A stretch of DNA of 64,000 nt from Tridacna crocea. Its lineage: Eukaryota > Mollusca > Bivalvia > Cardiida > Cardiidae. Positions within the stretch are counted from its first letter, which is position 1. Each line of letters begins with the position of its first letter. Where the stretch lies: contig OX031062.1 of the NCBI GenBank assembly GCA_943736015.1, forward strand, positions 57,896,962-57,960,961, in the 5' to 3' direction. This document shows positions 33,001 to 36,304 of the stretch, piece by piece. Below the pieces are notes generated by a model. It was given only the letters and a program-made list of their open reading frames with translations, was not told where the DNA came from and made no database searches. The position numbers and the translations under genes are program-made.

Positions 33001-35290
33001 GCAGATATTTTTCATTGTCAAAGACAGGTCATTTCAAATTTCCAAGTGTCAAAACCCGGTCTCAGGGATCAAATGAGAAGCAAGCCGAGTTGTCAAGTTT
33101 TGTCAAGACATCCATGGACAAATATATCTGTCTCATTTTTCCGACCAATTTTCATGTTTGTAATCCTCTATAGTTAATTGAAGATTGTGATTTATCATAG
33201 TCACAAAACCAAGAATTCAAGTTTAGGCACCAAGTGAGTTCAAGAACCGACTACAATCGATTCCGGGATTTCTCAATCAATTATAGGAATCCGAAGCCAA
33301 AACCAATGGACTTTCAGCTACAGTTGATCATCGGCTCACCACTAGTTTACAAACGTGGTTTTGACACTGCGTCAGCACTAACAACTTTTATGGGCTCGGT
33401 CTAAATTACAGATAACAAACCTGCCGGCCACTGTCATAGGTTATGAAAGTCAAAATTAATGATAATTTTTGGCAGATGCCATACGTTTATTTTTTTAACA
33501 AAGTATCTTTACTTTTGAAAGAATTACTGTAAAGAACTGTGTTACCTATTTTCGATTAGCTTGTCGAGAATGCTGAGTTTTTACACCGTACTGCACAATT
33601 TTACAGTCCGAAAAGCTGCGATACGTTTTGGATACTATTGTTTATGCTGGACATATTTTATCTTTCGATATCAGTTATTTCTTAGGGCTCTCAATCATTG
33701 ATTCTTTACGCAATGACAACAAAATTAGACTGCGTCCCAGGGGATGCAGTAGCATAAGTTCTGGGAGTTCTGCTTCGAGAAAATGTGCATCCGTTAAAAC
33801 CCTGGGTTAAAAGACCACATGTTGGTAGGGACCAAATTTGTCAGTTCCATTGGATGGTTGTTAACTACAGTTTTGACATATTTTTCAATCATTAAAGCTA
33901 TATCTCTACTCATTTTCAGCCAGTTTTCTGGTAGTTTTTAACCCTTTATCAAACAATCCCTGATTTTTACGAACCTGAGATAGAGGCCTTTAAAAAACAT
34001 TGTGGGAAAAGGTAACCAGCATTTTCTCCTTTTCCCCACAATGTTTTCTATCCTGCTGGAAACAAATTTCAATATTTGAATTTCGTTTATTTTGTCGTCT
34101 CCAAGTGCTTTCATTCTGGAACAGCCTAAAGTTTTGTTTTTTTGGTAATAATCATCCTTATTTTGTGAAACCGTAATCATTTTTGTAGCTTGATACCAAA
34201 TGTTGCCCTTTGTGCATGCAAGGTTGCACAAATTATGATGAATAGAAAATGCCTTTCATCCTTTGGAGACCTTCAAAGCAATCCCTGTTGTTGGTTCCGA
34301 TGAATTAGGAAAAATCCCTTGTATTCTTCTATCTCTTTTACCATACATATTAATAATTAATCTATTTACACAGCTGAGCTTTTTTACACACTTTCAATTT
34401 TTGACAGGATTTTTTTCTCTGACTGTAAAGATGTAGCTATAAAATTTTTAGCAGAGCATATGGGTTACATACCTTTCTTTTATTGCACCCTGATTGTAAA
34501 TACACACTGTTGATCCATTTCTCTGCTGGTTCGTGAAGGATGCAATATAGAAAGTTGACATTTCTTTAATGTCTGTAAGTACGCTATTATTACCACACAG
34601 GATCGGCATATCAATGTAGTTCTGCATCACTTCTCGATTCAGTTGACATACATGTGTTAGGTGTGAGGACGGTACAGAAGACCCCTGAATGCTGAAAAAT
34701 ATTTTTGATTTATTTAAGGCAAATCCTGCAACATATTCCTTTGTTTGAACACTCTCTTCCACTTCTGTCATTTTGAACTGAACTCCCGTAAGATATCCAT
34801 TTCTCAGATCACTAGATCCGAATATCCCGGGCTTAGAGCACAAAACACCCACTTCTTCTAGATATGTGGATTGATGAGGACAAGCAATATACCAGTTTGT
34901 CTCGGAATCCTCCGTATATAAAGCATTTGCTCCCGTGAAGATTATTTTTGTTCTGTTTTCTTTGACATCATTTATATGAAGTGCACTCACATTGTAGCAC
35001 GTGTAGTTCACAGACGAGCAAAATAACAATGTAGCTTGTCTTTTTGATGTTCCACTCACAAATTCCATTAGTGAGACTGTTAGATCTGTATAGTTGTATG
35101 GCCCAATTGTCATATTTGCTATTTCTTCCAAGTCTGTTGTATTGAAATGGTACAGTGTATTCTTTCCTGCTACATACAAGCTGGTACCATCGCCCAACAT
35201 CATGTTGTAGTATACAGGCTGACCTCTGCTGGGTTCAAATTGCAACACCATCAGCATAAGAACACAGGTCACTCTACTTCCTGTCAGATC
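1..35290 (-). CDS. Plexin-like receptor, extracellular part, spliced over 11-12 exons (3' end outside window)
   Basis: Semaphorin-receptor type gene read from right to left. Exons at 34473-35290, 27357-27468, 24734-24937, 18828-18956, 16017-16099, 9610-9739, 7326-7521, 5890-5986, 4876-4984, 3257-3379, 2575-2679 and probably 1-36 have GT donors and AG acceptors. Their phases agree at every junction seen (2,0,0,0,2,0,1,2,0,0,0). The product, about 700 residues so far, runs sema domain, PSI (CGWC), IPT-like region, second PSI (CDWC) and a further IPT start. That order (sema, PSI, IPT, PSI, IPT) is typical of plexins; MET-type receptors have one PSI. Plexins sit in the plasma membrane and bind semaphorins through the sema domain; here the ligand is unknown. 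The start codon, membrane segment and GAP domain are not in view. Introns reach 7 kb and are packed with mobile elements. The sequence looks diverged from vertebrate plexins, so I give no A/B/C/D class. Confidence 0.85.
134..358 (+). mobile_element. TTAA hairpin MITE, subfamily A (family definition)
   Basis: Family seen about 80 times here. A TTAA target duplication encloses inverted ends (CCCTTTACCA ... TGGTAAAGGG and variants), as in piggyBac transposons. Inside lies a palindrome built of GAAAACATTGTGGGAAAAGG, AGAAAATGCTGGT and their complements. 'Plus' copies start ACCACACAATCCC and have the palindrome 88 nt from the left TTAA; 'minus' copies are the reverse complement. No transposase is encoded. 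This copy has lost symmetry in the right arm (ATGCTGGTAACCATTTTC). Confidence 0.9.
416..649 (-). mobile_element. TTAA hairpin MITE A
   Basis: Intact palindrome with GGTTACC centre. The left edge has lost its TTAA, and a T12 run lies before the right end. Confidence 0.85.
781..1008 (+). mobile_element. TTAA hairpin MITE A
   Basis: TTAA at both edges. The centre is GGTACCCAG, one base shorter than the usual odd palindrome. Confidence 0.9.
1180..1415 (-). mobile_element. TTAA hairpin MITE A with enlarged loop
   Basis: The palindrome centre has gained a duplicated ATGCTGATTACCAGTATATG segment, making the element longer than 229 bp. Both TTAA edges are present. Confidence 0.85.
1470..1640 (+). 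mobile_element. Degenerate TTAA MITE A
   Basis: Only the palindrome core (AAATGCTGGTAAACA ... TTTCCTTTTCCCAC) and the GGACAAGTCT region are recognisable. Confidence 0.6.
1893..2010 (+). mobile_element. 3'-truncated TTAA MITE A
   Basis: Left end CTTTAGCCAAACAATCC and a full palindrome. It stops just after TTTTCTACTCAG. Confidence 0.75.
2024..2240 (+). mobile_element. TTAA hairpin MITE A, left arm deleted
   Basis: The left palindrome arm is mostly missing (GGGAAAAGGAACCAGC) while the right arm is complete. The right TTAA is present. Confidence 0.85.
2288..2496 (-). mobile_element. tRNA-derived SINE (diverged copy)
   Basis: Same body as 58712-58926: TTTCCTGGCTTTCTCATACC, GACTACTT, GCATTAGAGGCAAGAGACCA. 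On the minus strand the head has A-box-like GTAGCTCATTGGTTA and B-box-like GTTTGATACCT. Confidence 0.65.
2575..2679 (-). CDS. Plexin-like exon 11 (IPT domain, middle)
   Basis: 105 bp, 35 codons, phase 0/0; acceptor CCTTTACAG, donor CTT|GTAAGC. It encodes TTYSCEARFPEPVTFTAIYI and then TTTVRC, matching the 'Y.C.......paty.n.t.i.C' segment of plexin IPT domains. Confidence 0.8.
2780..2975 (-). mobile_element. Degenerate TTAA MITE A
   Basis: Starts AACCCTATCACAGACAACG and keeps GCATTTGCAGACAACAAA. The palindrome has collapsed to GGAAAAAGAAGAAAATGCTG. Confidence 0.6.
3257..3379 (-). CDS. Plexin-like exon 10 (start of second IPT domain)
   Basis: 123 bp, 41 codons, phase 0/0; acceptor GATTACAG, donor GAG|GTAGGT. 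It encodes EDGCPASVNFTFNDD and then ISKAEYGVTIEGNNFLE. The 'g..vtI.G.nF' ending is the typical first strand of an IPT/TIG immunoglobulin-like fold. Confidence 0.83.
3448..3676 (-). mobile_element. TTAA hairpin MITE A, 229 bp
   Basis: Both TTAA edges are present and the length is exactly 229 bp. It lies about 70 bp upstream of plexin exon 10 in gene sense. Confidence 0.9.
3690..3912 (-). mobile_element. TTAA hairpin MITE A, edges lost
   Basis: GGACTGTCCAAATTCAAGGC and a damaged palindrome (GCTAATTACCAGCAGTG). It ends TTTGGTAAGTATG with no TTAA. Confidence 0.75.
4325..4525 (+). mobile_element. Degenerate TTAA MITE A
   Basis: GAATAAAGCC, AGAGAAAATGCTAGTGAACA and ATGTTTTCTACTCTTTCAGA are all that align. 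Confidence 0.55.
4598..4820 (+). mobile_element. TTAA hairpin MITE A, no TTAA left
   Basis: Runs from CTTACCACACAACCCC to CCATGTGATAAAGGGA with a complete palindrome. It is 55 bp beyond the donor of plexin exon 9. Confidence 0.85.
4876..4984 (-). CDS. Plexin-like exon 9 (second PSI domain)
   Basis: 109 bp; acceptor ATATATGTAG, donor ATG|GTAAGT, phase 2 in and 0 out. It encodes CMDCVNTKWSCDWCPYASRC, a complete PSI core with the C-x-W-C signature, followed by a Gly/Thr/Asn-rich linker. Confidence 0.88.
5037..5265 (+). mobile_element. TTAA hairpin MITE A, 229 bp
   Basis: Perfect TTAA edges. It starts 52 bp upstream of the exon 9 acceptor, so exon 9 is bracketed by two copies. Confidence 0.93.
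5578..5806 (-). mobile_element. TTAA hairpin MITE A, 229 bp
   Basis: Both TTAA edges present; 83 bp beyond the exon 8 donor. Confidence 0.93.
5890..5986 (-). CDS. Plexin-like exon 8 (lead-in to second PSI domain)
   Basis: 97 bp, phase 1 in and 2 out; acceptor AAATTTCAG, donor AAG|GTAAGT. It encodes MELDVSLFLNTSTN and then TYFKCGNFR, the '...v.l..n....tFyfYdC' strand that comes before PSI-2 in plexins. Its phase is exactly what is needed to join exons 7 and 9, which cannot be joined directly. MITEs sit 25 bp upstream of the acceptor and 83 bp past the donor. Confidence 0.83.
6012..6236 (+). mobile_element. TTAA hairpin MITE A
   Basis: Right TTAA present, left edge changed to TTAGCC. It begins 25 bp upstream of the exon 8 acceptor, so the likely branch-point region borders the MITE. 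Confidence 0.88.
6280..6336. repeat. GATCAGACTGCAC hairpin
   Basis: TGTAGATCAAGATCAGACTG faces CATTCTGATCTTTGATCTAC. This is a second hairpin family, unrelated in sequence to the TTAA MITEs. Confidence 0.75.
6701..6797 (-). mobile_element. Right half of a TTAA MITE A
   Basis: Begins at the palindrome centre (GCATGGTTACCAACATTTTC) and ends TCAGTAAAGTCTTAAG. Confidence 0.7.
6828..7025 (+). mobile_element. TTAA MITE A, left arm deleted
   Basis: Keeps the ACCACACAATCCCGAC end. The palindrome is reduced to ATGGTAACCAGCACTTTC. It abuts the next copy. Confidence 0.8.
7024..7253 (-). mobile_element. TTAA hairpin MITE A
   Basis: Right TTAA present; the left edge is shared with the preceding opposite-orientation copy as GTTACCTCTTTACC. 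Confidence 0.88.
7326..7521 (-). CDS. Plexin-like exon 7 (first IPT-like region)
   Basis: 196 bp, phase 0 in and 1 out; acceptor GTATTTCAG, donor AGAG|GTTAGA. It encodes ITVHISRDIDFTNTSLYCNF and later QISCDHPF, the alternating Cys pattern of the region between plexin PSI-1 and PSI-2. Confidence 0.82.
7598..7829 (+). mobile_element. TTAA hairpin MITE A
   Basis: Two TTAA edges and a perfect palindrome with an extra T in the right arm. It lies 76 bp upstream of the exon 7 acceptor. Confidence 0.9.
7835..8025 (-). mobile_element. Degenerate TTAA MITE A
   Basis: Starts ACCTCTATACCAGATGACAA. The same start is seen as a stub at 7559-7590, left of the neighbouring copy. The palindrome is eroded. 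Confidence 0.65.
8240..8467 (+). mobile_element. TTAA hairpin MITE A
   Basis: Left TTAA changed to TCAA, right TTAA intact. Core GGGGAAAGGAGAAAATGCTG. Confidence 0.88.
8656..8885 (+). mobile_element. Diverged TTAA MITE A
   Basis: Left TTAA present. The palindrome has drifted on both sides (GGATACGCTGGCAACAAGAA), and the right edge became TTCATT. Confidence 0.75.
8886..9134 (+). mobile_element. TTAA MITE A with duplicated right-arm outer part
   Basis: CCCACAATATTTTCAACTC is followed by a second CCCATAATATTTTCTACCC, which explains the extra 20 bp. Confidence 0.85.
9240..9301. repeat. GATCAGACTGCAC hairpin, best copy
   Basis: GACAGTGTAGAT and GATCAGACTGCACA face TGTGCAGTCTGATC and ATCTACACTGTC with a 2-nt loop (TTC region). 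Near-perfect 30-bp stem. Confidence 0.88.
9333..9562 (-). mobile_element. TTAA hairpin MITE A
   Basis: Both TTAA edges present; 47 bp past the donor of plexin exon 6. Confidence 0.92.
9610..9739 (-). CDS. Plexin-like exon 6 (end of PSI, start of first IPT-like region)
   Basis: 130 bp; acceptor TTCGTACAG, donor GAT|GTAAGT. It completes the CGWC motif and continues TTSSECESSHIWLHASQ, then SCPVISKIVPNV, the usual plexin step from PSI to IPT. TTAA-type MITEs lie 47 bp beyond the donor and 26 bp upstream of the acceptor. Confidence 0.87.
9766..9989 (-). mobile_element. TTAA MITE A, shortened palindrome
   Basis: Core reduced to GGAGATATTGCCAGCATTTT. It starts 26 bp upstream of the exon 6 acceptor, and its right TTAA (9986-9989) is also the left TTAA of the next copy. 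Confidence 0.88.
9986..10198 (-). mobile_element. TTAA hairpin MITE A sharing a TTAA
   Basis: Head-to-tail with the previous copy through one common TTAA. Right TTAA at 10195-10198. Confidence 0.88.
10328..10562 (+). mobile_element. TTAA hairpin MITE A
   Basis: Both TTAA edges present. The right arm lacks a few bases (TTTTACCCACGTTTTC). Confidence 0.88.
10566..10631 (+). repeat. Left part of a 'TGACCTTGACCTTTGACC' repeat, interrupted
   Basis: TATGACCTTGACCTTTGACC to CAATAGGGAACCTCTTTGG matches 24290-24340. It resumes at 12884 (GGGTCATGAACAGCACTTG), so everything between was inserted into this repeat. Confidence 0.6.
10632..10860 (-). mobile_element. tRNA-derived SINE, copy left of the Helitron-like element
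   Basis: On the minus strand TTTAGCTCAGTGCTTA (A box) and GGTTTGAATCCTG (B box) are 30-40 nt apart. It then shares CTAACACAGTTGTTAGGTAT and GGGATGAAGCCATGCA with the copy at 12704-12880. Confidence 0.65.
10920..12681 (+). mobile_element. Helitron-like ('pearl' type) element, core type 1, about 8 tandem units
   Basis: Begins CAAGAGGGCCAAGATGGCCC with the subterminal GCTCACCTGA. It has a run of roughly 166-bp units (GTTTCAGAGAAGAAGAATTT, CCCCCATTCACCAGAGCC, GGGTCACCCAAGGAACAT). A unique tail with ACGACGGACGACG follows, then a 3' hairpin GAGCAC-GTT-GTGCTC, then AGGTGAGCTAA. Hairpin plus CTAA fits the Helitron 3' end rule (CTRR). No Rep/helicase ORF is present, so it is non-autonomous. Confidence 0.85.
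12704..12883 (-). mobile_element. tRNA-derived SINE, copy right of the Helitron-like element
   Basis: Second copy of the SINE at 10632, sharing AACAAATGCATAGCAG and CTAACACAGTTGCTAGGTAT. Confidence 0.65.
12884..13018 (+). repeat. Right part of the 'TGACCTTGACC' repeat
   Basis: GGCTTTTGAGTAAGA, GACAGACAGACAGACATGGT, ACCCCCTCTGCT and GTTGGTGGTA parallel 24530-24634. Confidence 0.6.
13022..13193 (+). mobile_element. 5'-truncated TTAA MITE A
   Basis: Starts inside the left half (GACTTTTGAAAACATTGTGG); degenerate centre. Right TTAA 13190-13193 is shared with the next copy. Confidence 0.75.
13190..13410 (+). mobile_element. TTAA hairpin MITE A between two shared TTAAs
   Basis: Both edges (13190-13193 and 13407-13410) are common with its neighbours. 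The palindrome has drifted (GGAGAAAACGCTGGCTATCC). Confidence 0.85.
13407..13490 (+). mobile_element. 3'-truncated TTAA MITE A
   Basis: Third of a tandem trio. It breaks off in the left arm (GGGAAAAAGGAGGATGTAC). Confidence 0.7.
13625..14108 (+). repeat. ACCCAAAATGCAC short-unit tandem array, left part
   Basis: Diverged to clear units of TTACCCAAAATGCACYRTGT with TTTCTATATGTAATTACTTG spacers. Interrupted at 14108 by a TA-flanked transposon. A C-rich tract (CCCCTTCCCCCCCCCC) lies at 13868-13890. Confidence 0.75.
14109..15657. mobile_element. Pogo/Tigger-like TIR element with TA duplication, no transposase
   Basis: Ends CAGTGGATTCCACTTAATCG and, as complement, CAGTAGATTCCGCTTATTTG: imperfect inverted repeats of about 24 bp. 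They sit between TA dinucleotides, and both flanks are the same tandem array. CAGT...GATTCC..CTTA ends with a TA target fit the pogo/Tigger branch of Tc1/mariner. I cannot read a DDE transposase in its 1549 bp. It holds a 41-codon basic ORF (ATG at 14335, MSGKKKGYSKRSKSN...) and a hairpin at 14823-14866. Confidence 0.75.
14823..14866. repeat. GATCAGACT hairpin inside the TIR element
   Basis: TGATCAGACTTCACACTGTG with CAGTCTGATCTCGGTCTACG. A short copy of the family seen best at 9240-9301. Confidence 0.65.
15658..16016 (+). repeat. ACCCAAAATGCAC tandem array, right part
   Basis: About ten units of TTACCCAAAATGCACYRT with two alternating spacer types (ATATATACACACTTAC and GTTTCTATRTGGAATTACTTG). 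This gives a higher-order unit near 120 bp. All three forward frames stay partly open by chance. The last unit touches the donor of plexin exon 5. Confidence 0.85.
16017..16099 (-). CDS. Plexin-like exon 5 (first PSI domain)
   Basis: 83 bp; acceptor TTTGTTTAG. It encodes CTTMSTCYECLADQDPDCGW, a PSI (plexin-semaphorin-integrin) cysteine pattern. The CGWC motif is split by the intron, with its Trp codon broken TG|G. The donor GTGCATTTTGAGTAA is unusual: it is also the first unit of the short tandem array that fills the following intron. Confidence 0.88.
16110..16800. other. Intron stretch with little recognisable content
   Basis: Intron 4. There is a faint AATTTCTCCCTTTCCCCCACTG palindrome arm near 16204. 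Otherwise I see no exon, RNA gene or clear repeat. Confidence 0.5.
16806..17036 (-). mobile_element. TTAA hairpin MITE A
   Basis: Both TTAA edges and a fully symmetrical palindrome. Confidence 0.92.
17040..17480. other. Intron stretch, nothing recognised
   Basis: AT-rich, no supported ORF and no copy of the families described here. Confidence 0.5.
17490..18010. repeat. Probable dispersed element with a duplicated 55-bp unit
   Basis: GGGTATCAAGAAATAACAGT and GGATATCAAGAAATAGCAGT are adjacent near-copies. TATTTATTTC on the left and AAAATAAATATCC on the right suggest loose inverted ends. No second copy in the window. Confidence 0.35.
18088..18315 (-). mobile_element. TTAA hairpin MITE A
   Basis: Left TTAA present, right edge GGGGTAAA. 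Right arm TTTTCTCCCTTTTGCAC. Confidence 0.88.
18466..18690 (-). mobile_element. Degenerate TTAA MITE A
   Basis: CCAAATGACACCATTTTGGAC and ATTGTGTGGTAAGGAGTAAA ends. The palindrome has lost its GCTGGTTACCAGC centre. Confidence 0.7.
18828..18956 (-). CDS. Plexin-like exon 4 (end of sema domain)
   Basis: 129 bp, 43 codons, phase 0/0; acceptor CATTTCAG, donor GAG|GTAAAA. It encodes AVIYPSNNSAKKLHTTYPI and then LLNDGTSVYALTRSE, the usual final sema strand ('l..dg.yLYvlT...v') just before the PSI domain. Confidence 0.85.
19040..20178 (+). mobile_element. Helitron-like element, core type 1, about 5-6 units
   Basis: Starts CAAGAGGGCCAAGATGGCCT and ends TCAGGTGAGCTAA. The left arm of the 3' hairpin is deleted (CTCCCCTTGTGCTCAGG), which in a Helitron would be expected to stop further copying. 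Confidence 0.85.
20179..20857. other. Intron stretch, nothing recognised
   Basis: Intron 3 sequence with only pyrimidine-rich runs. No exon-like splice pair in a plexin-compatible frame was found. Confidence 0.5.
20858..22628 (+). mobile_element. Helitron-like element, core type 2, about 9 units
   Basis: The start is degenerate (GAGGAGGACCATCATGGTCC ... CTCACCTGAGT). Then come units of about 165 bp (TTTCAGAGAAGAAGAATTTT, TTCTTTGTTCCTATGTTT, AACTTGTGACCCC, TTTTGACCCCAGGG, ACTAGGAGATGCTACATACC). The tail holds GGAGGAGAAAATGTTTAAAG and GACGGACGACGCACGCC. The 3' hairpin is GAGCAC-TTC-GTGCTC followed by AGGTGAGCTAA. Termini match core type 1; the core does not. Confidence 0.85.
22673..22900 (-). 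mobile_element. TTAA hairpin MITE, subfamily B
   Basis: Left TTAA, palindrome of AAAAGGTGAAATTGCTCG and AGCAATTTCACCTTTTGCC. The centre is imperfect (CTCGTCACAAGC) and the right edge is AGTTATT. Confidence 0.88.
22901..23220. other. Intron stretch, nothing recognised
   Basis: No repeat family of this window and no supported coding sequence. Confidence 0.5.
23221..23449 (-). mobile_element. TTAA hairpin MITE A, 229 bp
   Basis: Perfect edges; right TTAA 23446-23449 is shared with the next, opposite copy. Confidence 0.93.
23446..23674 (+). mobile_element. TTAA hairpin MITE A, 229 bp, sharing a TTAA
   Basis: Opposite orientation to its neighbour, so the pair forms a 454-bp inverted arrangement around one TTAA. 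Confidence 0.93.
23900..24150. repeat. Probable dispersed repeat (AAGGTTTTTC...TGACCTACT type)
   Basis: Two related blocks: AAGGTTTTTCAAAAGTCTAT..GTGACCTACT and AAGATTTTTCTAGGACTTTT..CTGACCTACT. Only the internal duplication supports this. Confidence 0.4.
24246..24634 (+). repeat. 'TGACCTTGACCTTT' repeat, two units
   Basis: ATGACCTTGACCTTTGGCC and TGTGACCTTGACCTTTAACC start two units of about 140 bp, each with CAACACTTGTATYAAGTTTC and GGCTTTTGAGTAA. Tail GACAGACAGATAGACATGGT and GGTTGGGGGTATAA. The same family lies at 10566 and 12884. Confidence 0.65.
24734..24937 (-). CDS. Plexin-like exon 3 (sema domain, late blades)
   Basis: 204 bp, 68 codons, phase 0 at both ends; acceptor TTTCAG, donor AAG|GTAAAC. 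The stretch VTVTERDGTVIAFFGSDQLL is the recognisable sema motif (an 'AV.V...dGtTVAFlGTsdG.LlK' type blade) seen in plexins and semaphorins. Confidence 0.88.
24982..25110 (+). mobile_element. TTAA MITE A with central deletion
   Basis: The left end CACCACACAATCCC jumps straight to CACAATGTTTTCTACTCTTC, so the palindrome is gone. It starts 45 bp upstream of the exon 3 acceptor. Confidence 0.75.
25420..26870 (+). mobile_element. Helitron-like element, core type 2, rearranged
   Basis: Starts CAAGAGGGCCATTGGCCCTG. It has an early partial tail (GGTTAGGAGAAGAAGATGTT, 25552), then type 2 units, a MITE insertion at 25804, more units and the usual tail. The 3' hairpin is TAGCAC-TTT-GTGCTA with AGGTGAGC lost, so it ends in a run of A. 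Confidence 0.8.
25804..25952 (-). mobile_element. Truncated TTAA MITE A inside the Helitron-like element
   Basis: CCGTTTAACTCTTTACC begins it and it stops at the palindrome centre (GGTTACCAGCA). The right half was replaced by TCTTCTCACTTTCACAATC, which also occurs near 23745. Confidence 0.8.
26880..27026 (+). repeat. Repeat tail ending in GGGGTATA
   Basis: GACACACAGACAGACAGG, ATACCCCCGAAAACATTC and TTTTTGGGGTATAAAAAA. The terminal ATACCCCC/GGGGTAT hairpin resembles the tail at 24634. Confidence 0.45.
27357..27468 (-). CDS. Plexin-like exon 2 (sema domain)
   Basis: The acceptor TTTTTTATAG and donor GGT|GTAAGT give 112 bp. The first base completes an Arg codon from exon 1 (AG+G), then FVDNMRKCYKSEYNYSD follows with two cysteines. 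It follows a 7-kb intron that holds the Ty3 element and a SINE. Confidence 0.85.
27700..27866 (-). mobile_element. tRNA-derived SINE
   Basis: On the minus strand: CATGGTTGTGGGGTAAAGCG (A box), TCGGCCTCGTAACCATAAGG, then GTCCCAGTTTGATACGCTG (B box). The spacing equals a tRNA body but the acceptor stem does not pair, so it is a SINE head and not a gene. Confidence 0.65.
27880..28279. other. Intron stretch, nothing recognised
   Basis: Strongly AT-rich, part of the 7-kb intron 1. Confidence 0.5.
28280..28352 (-). mobile_element. Right end of a TTAA MITE A
   Basis: CTCATCCCACAATGTTTC through TTTGGTAAAGGGTTAA. Confidence 0.7.
28349..28548 (+). mobile_element. TTAA MITE A without palindrome core
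   Basis: Shares TTAA 28349-28352 with the stub before it. The arms are reduced to ACAAGCATTTCACATTTTACC. Confidence 0.75.
29064..29196 (-). repeat. LTR (3' LTR in element sense)
   Basis: 133 bp. On the plus strand it runs from TAACATGTACGGGGGATT to AATTTGTATCACTTCA and differs from the partner at 32603-32735 by scattered substitutions. In element sense it starts TG and ends ...GTTA, not the canonical CA. Confidence 0.8.
29256..30230 (-). pseudogene. Ty3/gypsy RNase H end and integrase
   Basis: Starts within RNase H (TDHKPLLSIL, HANADALSRLPL). It continues with an integrase H2C2 zinc finger (H..GHIG......CKLCAGC) and the core (RLHIDFAGPF, DAYSKWPEV, GIPCEIVSD). After that Asp the expected N-G and the third catalytic residue cannot be read in frame, which indicates a frameshift in the tail. 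Confidence 0.88.
30432..31001 (-). pseudogene. Ty3/gypsy reverse transcriptase, second part
   Basis: Continues the RT in another frame: NRLAFGVASAPSLWQRAID, then the catalytic region as CILDDIIIS, where gypsy RTs usually have Y-L-D-D; the aromatic residue is replaced by Ile. SFLGLVNYYHRFIQNLS is the typical RT connection. The frame is lost near 30432, before RNase H. Confidence 0.88.
30943..31887 (-). pseudogene. Ty3/gypsy protease and first part of reverse transcriptase
   Basis: An open frame with the aspartic protease motif (MELDTGTALSIIS), a FGRDWLEKL strand, then RT fingers and palm (EKEGIIKPVDHSNWLTPIVP, GDYRVTLSP, NYPLPRIEDILA, FSKIDLTQAYLQMEVDD). Just after this the frame shifts into the one used by 30432-31001. 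Confidence 0.88.
31850..32559 (-). pseudogene. Ty3/gypsy gag remnant with two zinc knuckles
   Basis: Starts MATARIGNIENFDENQETW at 32559 and breaks at about 32425. It continues in other frames with the capsid-like LRRLSINCNFSG and RLVCGLRQEFIQKRL (32256-31990). It ends in a nucleocapsid with C-x2-C-x3-H-x4-C (CYRCNGEHSPQNC) and C-x2-C-x4-H-x4-C (CNVCLKKGHSECAC). The frame breaks make it a pseudogene. Confidence 0.8.
32585..32601 (-). other. Probable tRNA primer-binding site
   Basis: Directly inside the 5' LTR, the minus strand reads TGGCGACGAGGTAAAAC. TGGCGAC is the usual start of primer-binding sites in many Ty3/gypsy elements. Confidence 0.55.
32603..32735 (-). repeat. LTR (5' LTR in element sense)
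   Basis: Partner of the repeat at 29064-29196 with the same length. It shares TACGGGGGATT, ACTACGAGCACTTGAATGCT and CAATAAAACAACTTAAGA. The AATAAA on its plus strand is antisense to the element. Confidence 0.8.
32740..33930. other. Intron stretch with no recognised element
   Basis: Between the Ty3 LTR and the next MITE. No exon-like segment with plexin phase and no repeat of the families here. Confidence 0.5.
33938..34155 (+). mobile_element. TTAA MITE A, left arm shortened
   Basis: GGGAAAAGGTAACCAGCATT: the left inner arm is deleted. Left TTAA present, right edge lost. Confidence 0.85.
34473..35290 (-). CDS. Plexin-like exon 1 (first visible): N-terminal two thirds of sema domain
   Basis: An open frame of 272 codons plus two bases. 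It includes a short hydrophobic stretch (VTCVLMLMVL) followed by SRGQPVYYNMMLGDGTSLYV, which fits the end of a signal peptide and the first blade of a sema propeller. Paired cysteines (LLFCSSVNYTCYN, WYIACPHQ, GVLCSKPG) and many N-glycosylation sequons mark an extracellular protein. The frame stays open upstream to an ATG at 35347, but that part lies next to a MITE end and reads like a pyrimidine tract (CTGCTCAATTCTTTTCAAG). I therefore place an acceptor at 35291-35292, phase 0, with the true start in an unseen upstream exon. Donor AAAG|GTATGT at 34472. An alternative acceptor ten bases downstream is possible. Confidence 0.85.
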
Positions 35291-35331
35291 CTTGAAAAGA
35301 ATTGAGCAGCACACTGGTAAAAGGGGGCTAA

Positions 35332-35562
35332 AGGTTTTATCGAACAATCCATGGCTTTTACGACCCAGAAATAGATGACTTTTGAAAATTGTGGAAAAAG
35401 AAGAAAATGCTGCTAATCAGCATTTTCTCCTTTTTGCACAATGTTTTCTATCCTGCTGGAAACAAATTTCAATTTTTGAGTTACATTTATTTTGTTTGTC
35501 TGCAAATGTTTTCAATTTGGACCAGTCTAAACTTTTGTTGTATGGTAACCGTAAAGAGTTGA
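35332..35562 (+). mobile_element. TTAA MITE A next to the exon 1 acceptor
   Basis: Palindrome AAAATGCTGCTAATCAGCAT has changed at the centre but remains nearly symmetrical. The left end overlaps the open frame that precedes exon 1. Confidence 0.85.
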
Positions 35563-35703
35563 TACACCTATGTAATTCATTAAAGTAACAAAATTATGAC
35601 TTAATAATGGATTTGTAAAATCCAATCTCTGTCTAACATCATACTGAGTCAAGAGCTAGAATGGTCCTTGGACATGCAGAAATTTATTTATAGCAAAAAG
35701 TTC

Positions 35704-35749
35704 TGACCAAGATCAGCCTGCACTGACTGTGCAGGCTTACGTGGGTTGA
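35704..35749. repeat. GATCAGCCTGCA hairpin
   Basis: AAGATCAGCCTGCACTGACT with GTGCAGGCTTACGTGGGTTG: a diverged relative of the GATCAGACTGCAC family. Confidence 0.55.
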
Positions 35750-36304
35750 TACTTTTTGCAGATGCATCGAGCTTTTTTGTCATGAACTTCTTCAATGGGG
35801 CTCATTTGCAGACAAAGTATACAGTTTGAGAACTCATTTAAAGGGATTTGTCATAATTAATTACGCAACAGCATTTTTTTCCATGTTCCTGGATTGTTTT
35901 CAAAAGCCTTTTTCCTCATGGCTGTAAAACACAGGATTGCTTCGGAAAATGGGCAACCTATTACACAGAAGGGGTTTTAAACTTGTTTTACTGAATTTGG
36001 AAAAGTTTAAAACTTTTTTGTTGTGTCAAGATTTACATAGAAAAATAGACTACTTGTTAAAAGCTATATACTACAGGGGTACAAAAGTTGTTTGTAAGGT
36101 GTTCTCACTTCAACAAATTGACATAACTAATAATGCTGTATTTTGGCATACAGAAATTTTGGCTGGCATATTCTGGCATATGCTGCAGTTTGTTACCTGA
36201 CAAGTCTTATCTTGTTTTTAGTTCATAGAAATATGCTCTCTAATGTTATAATTCTCTCAAATATTTTGTTGTATGCAAAAAACCAACCCTTTATGGAGGT
36301 GGTT

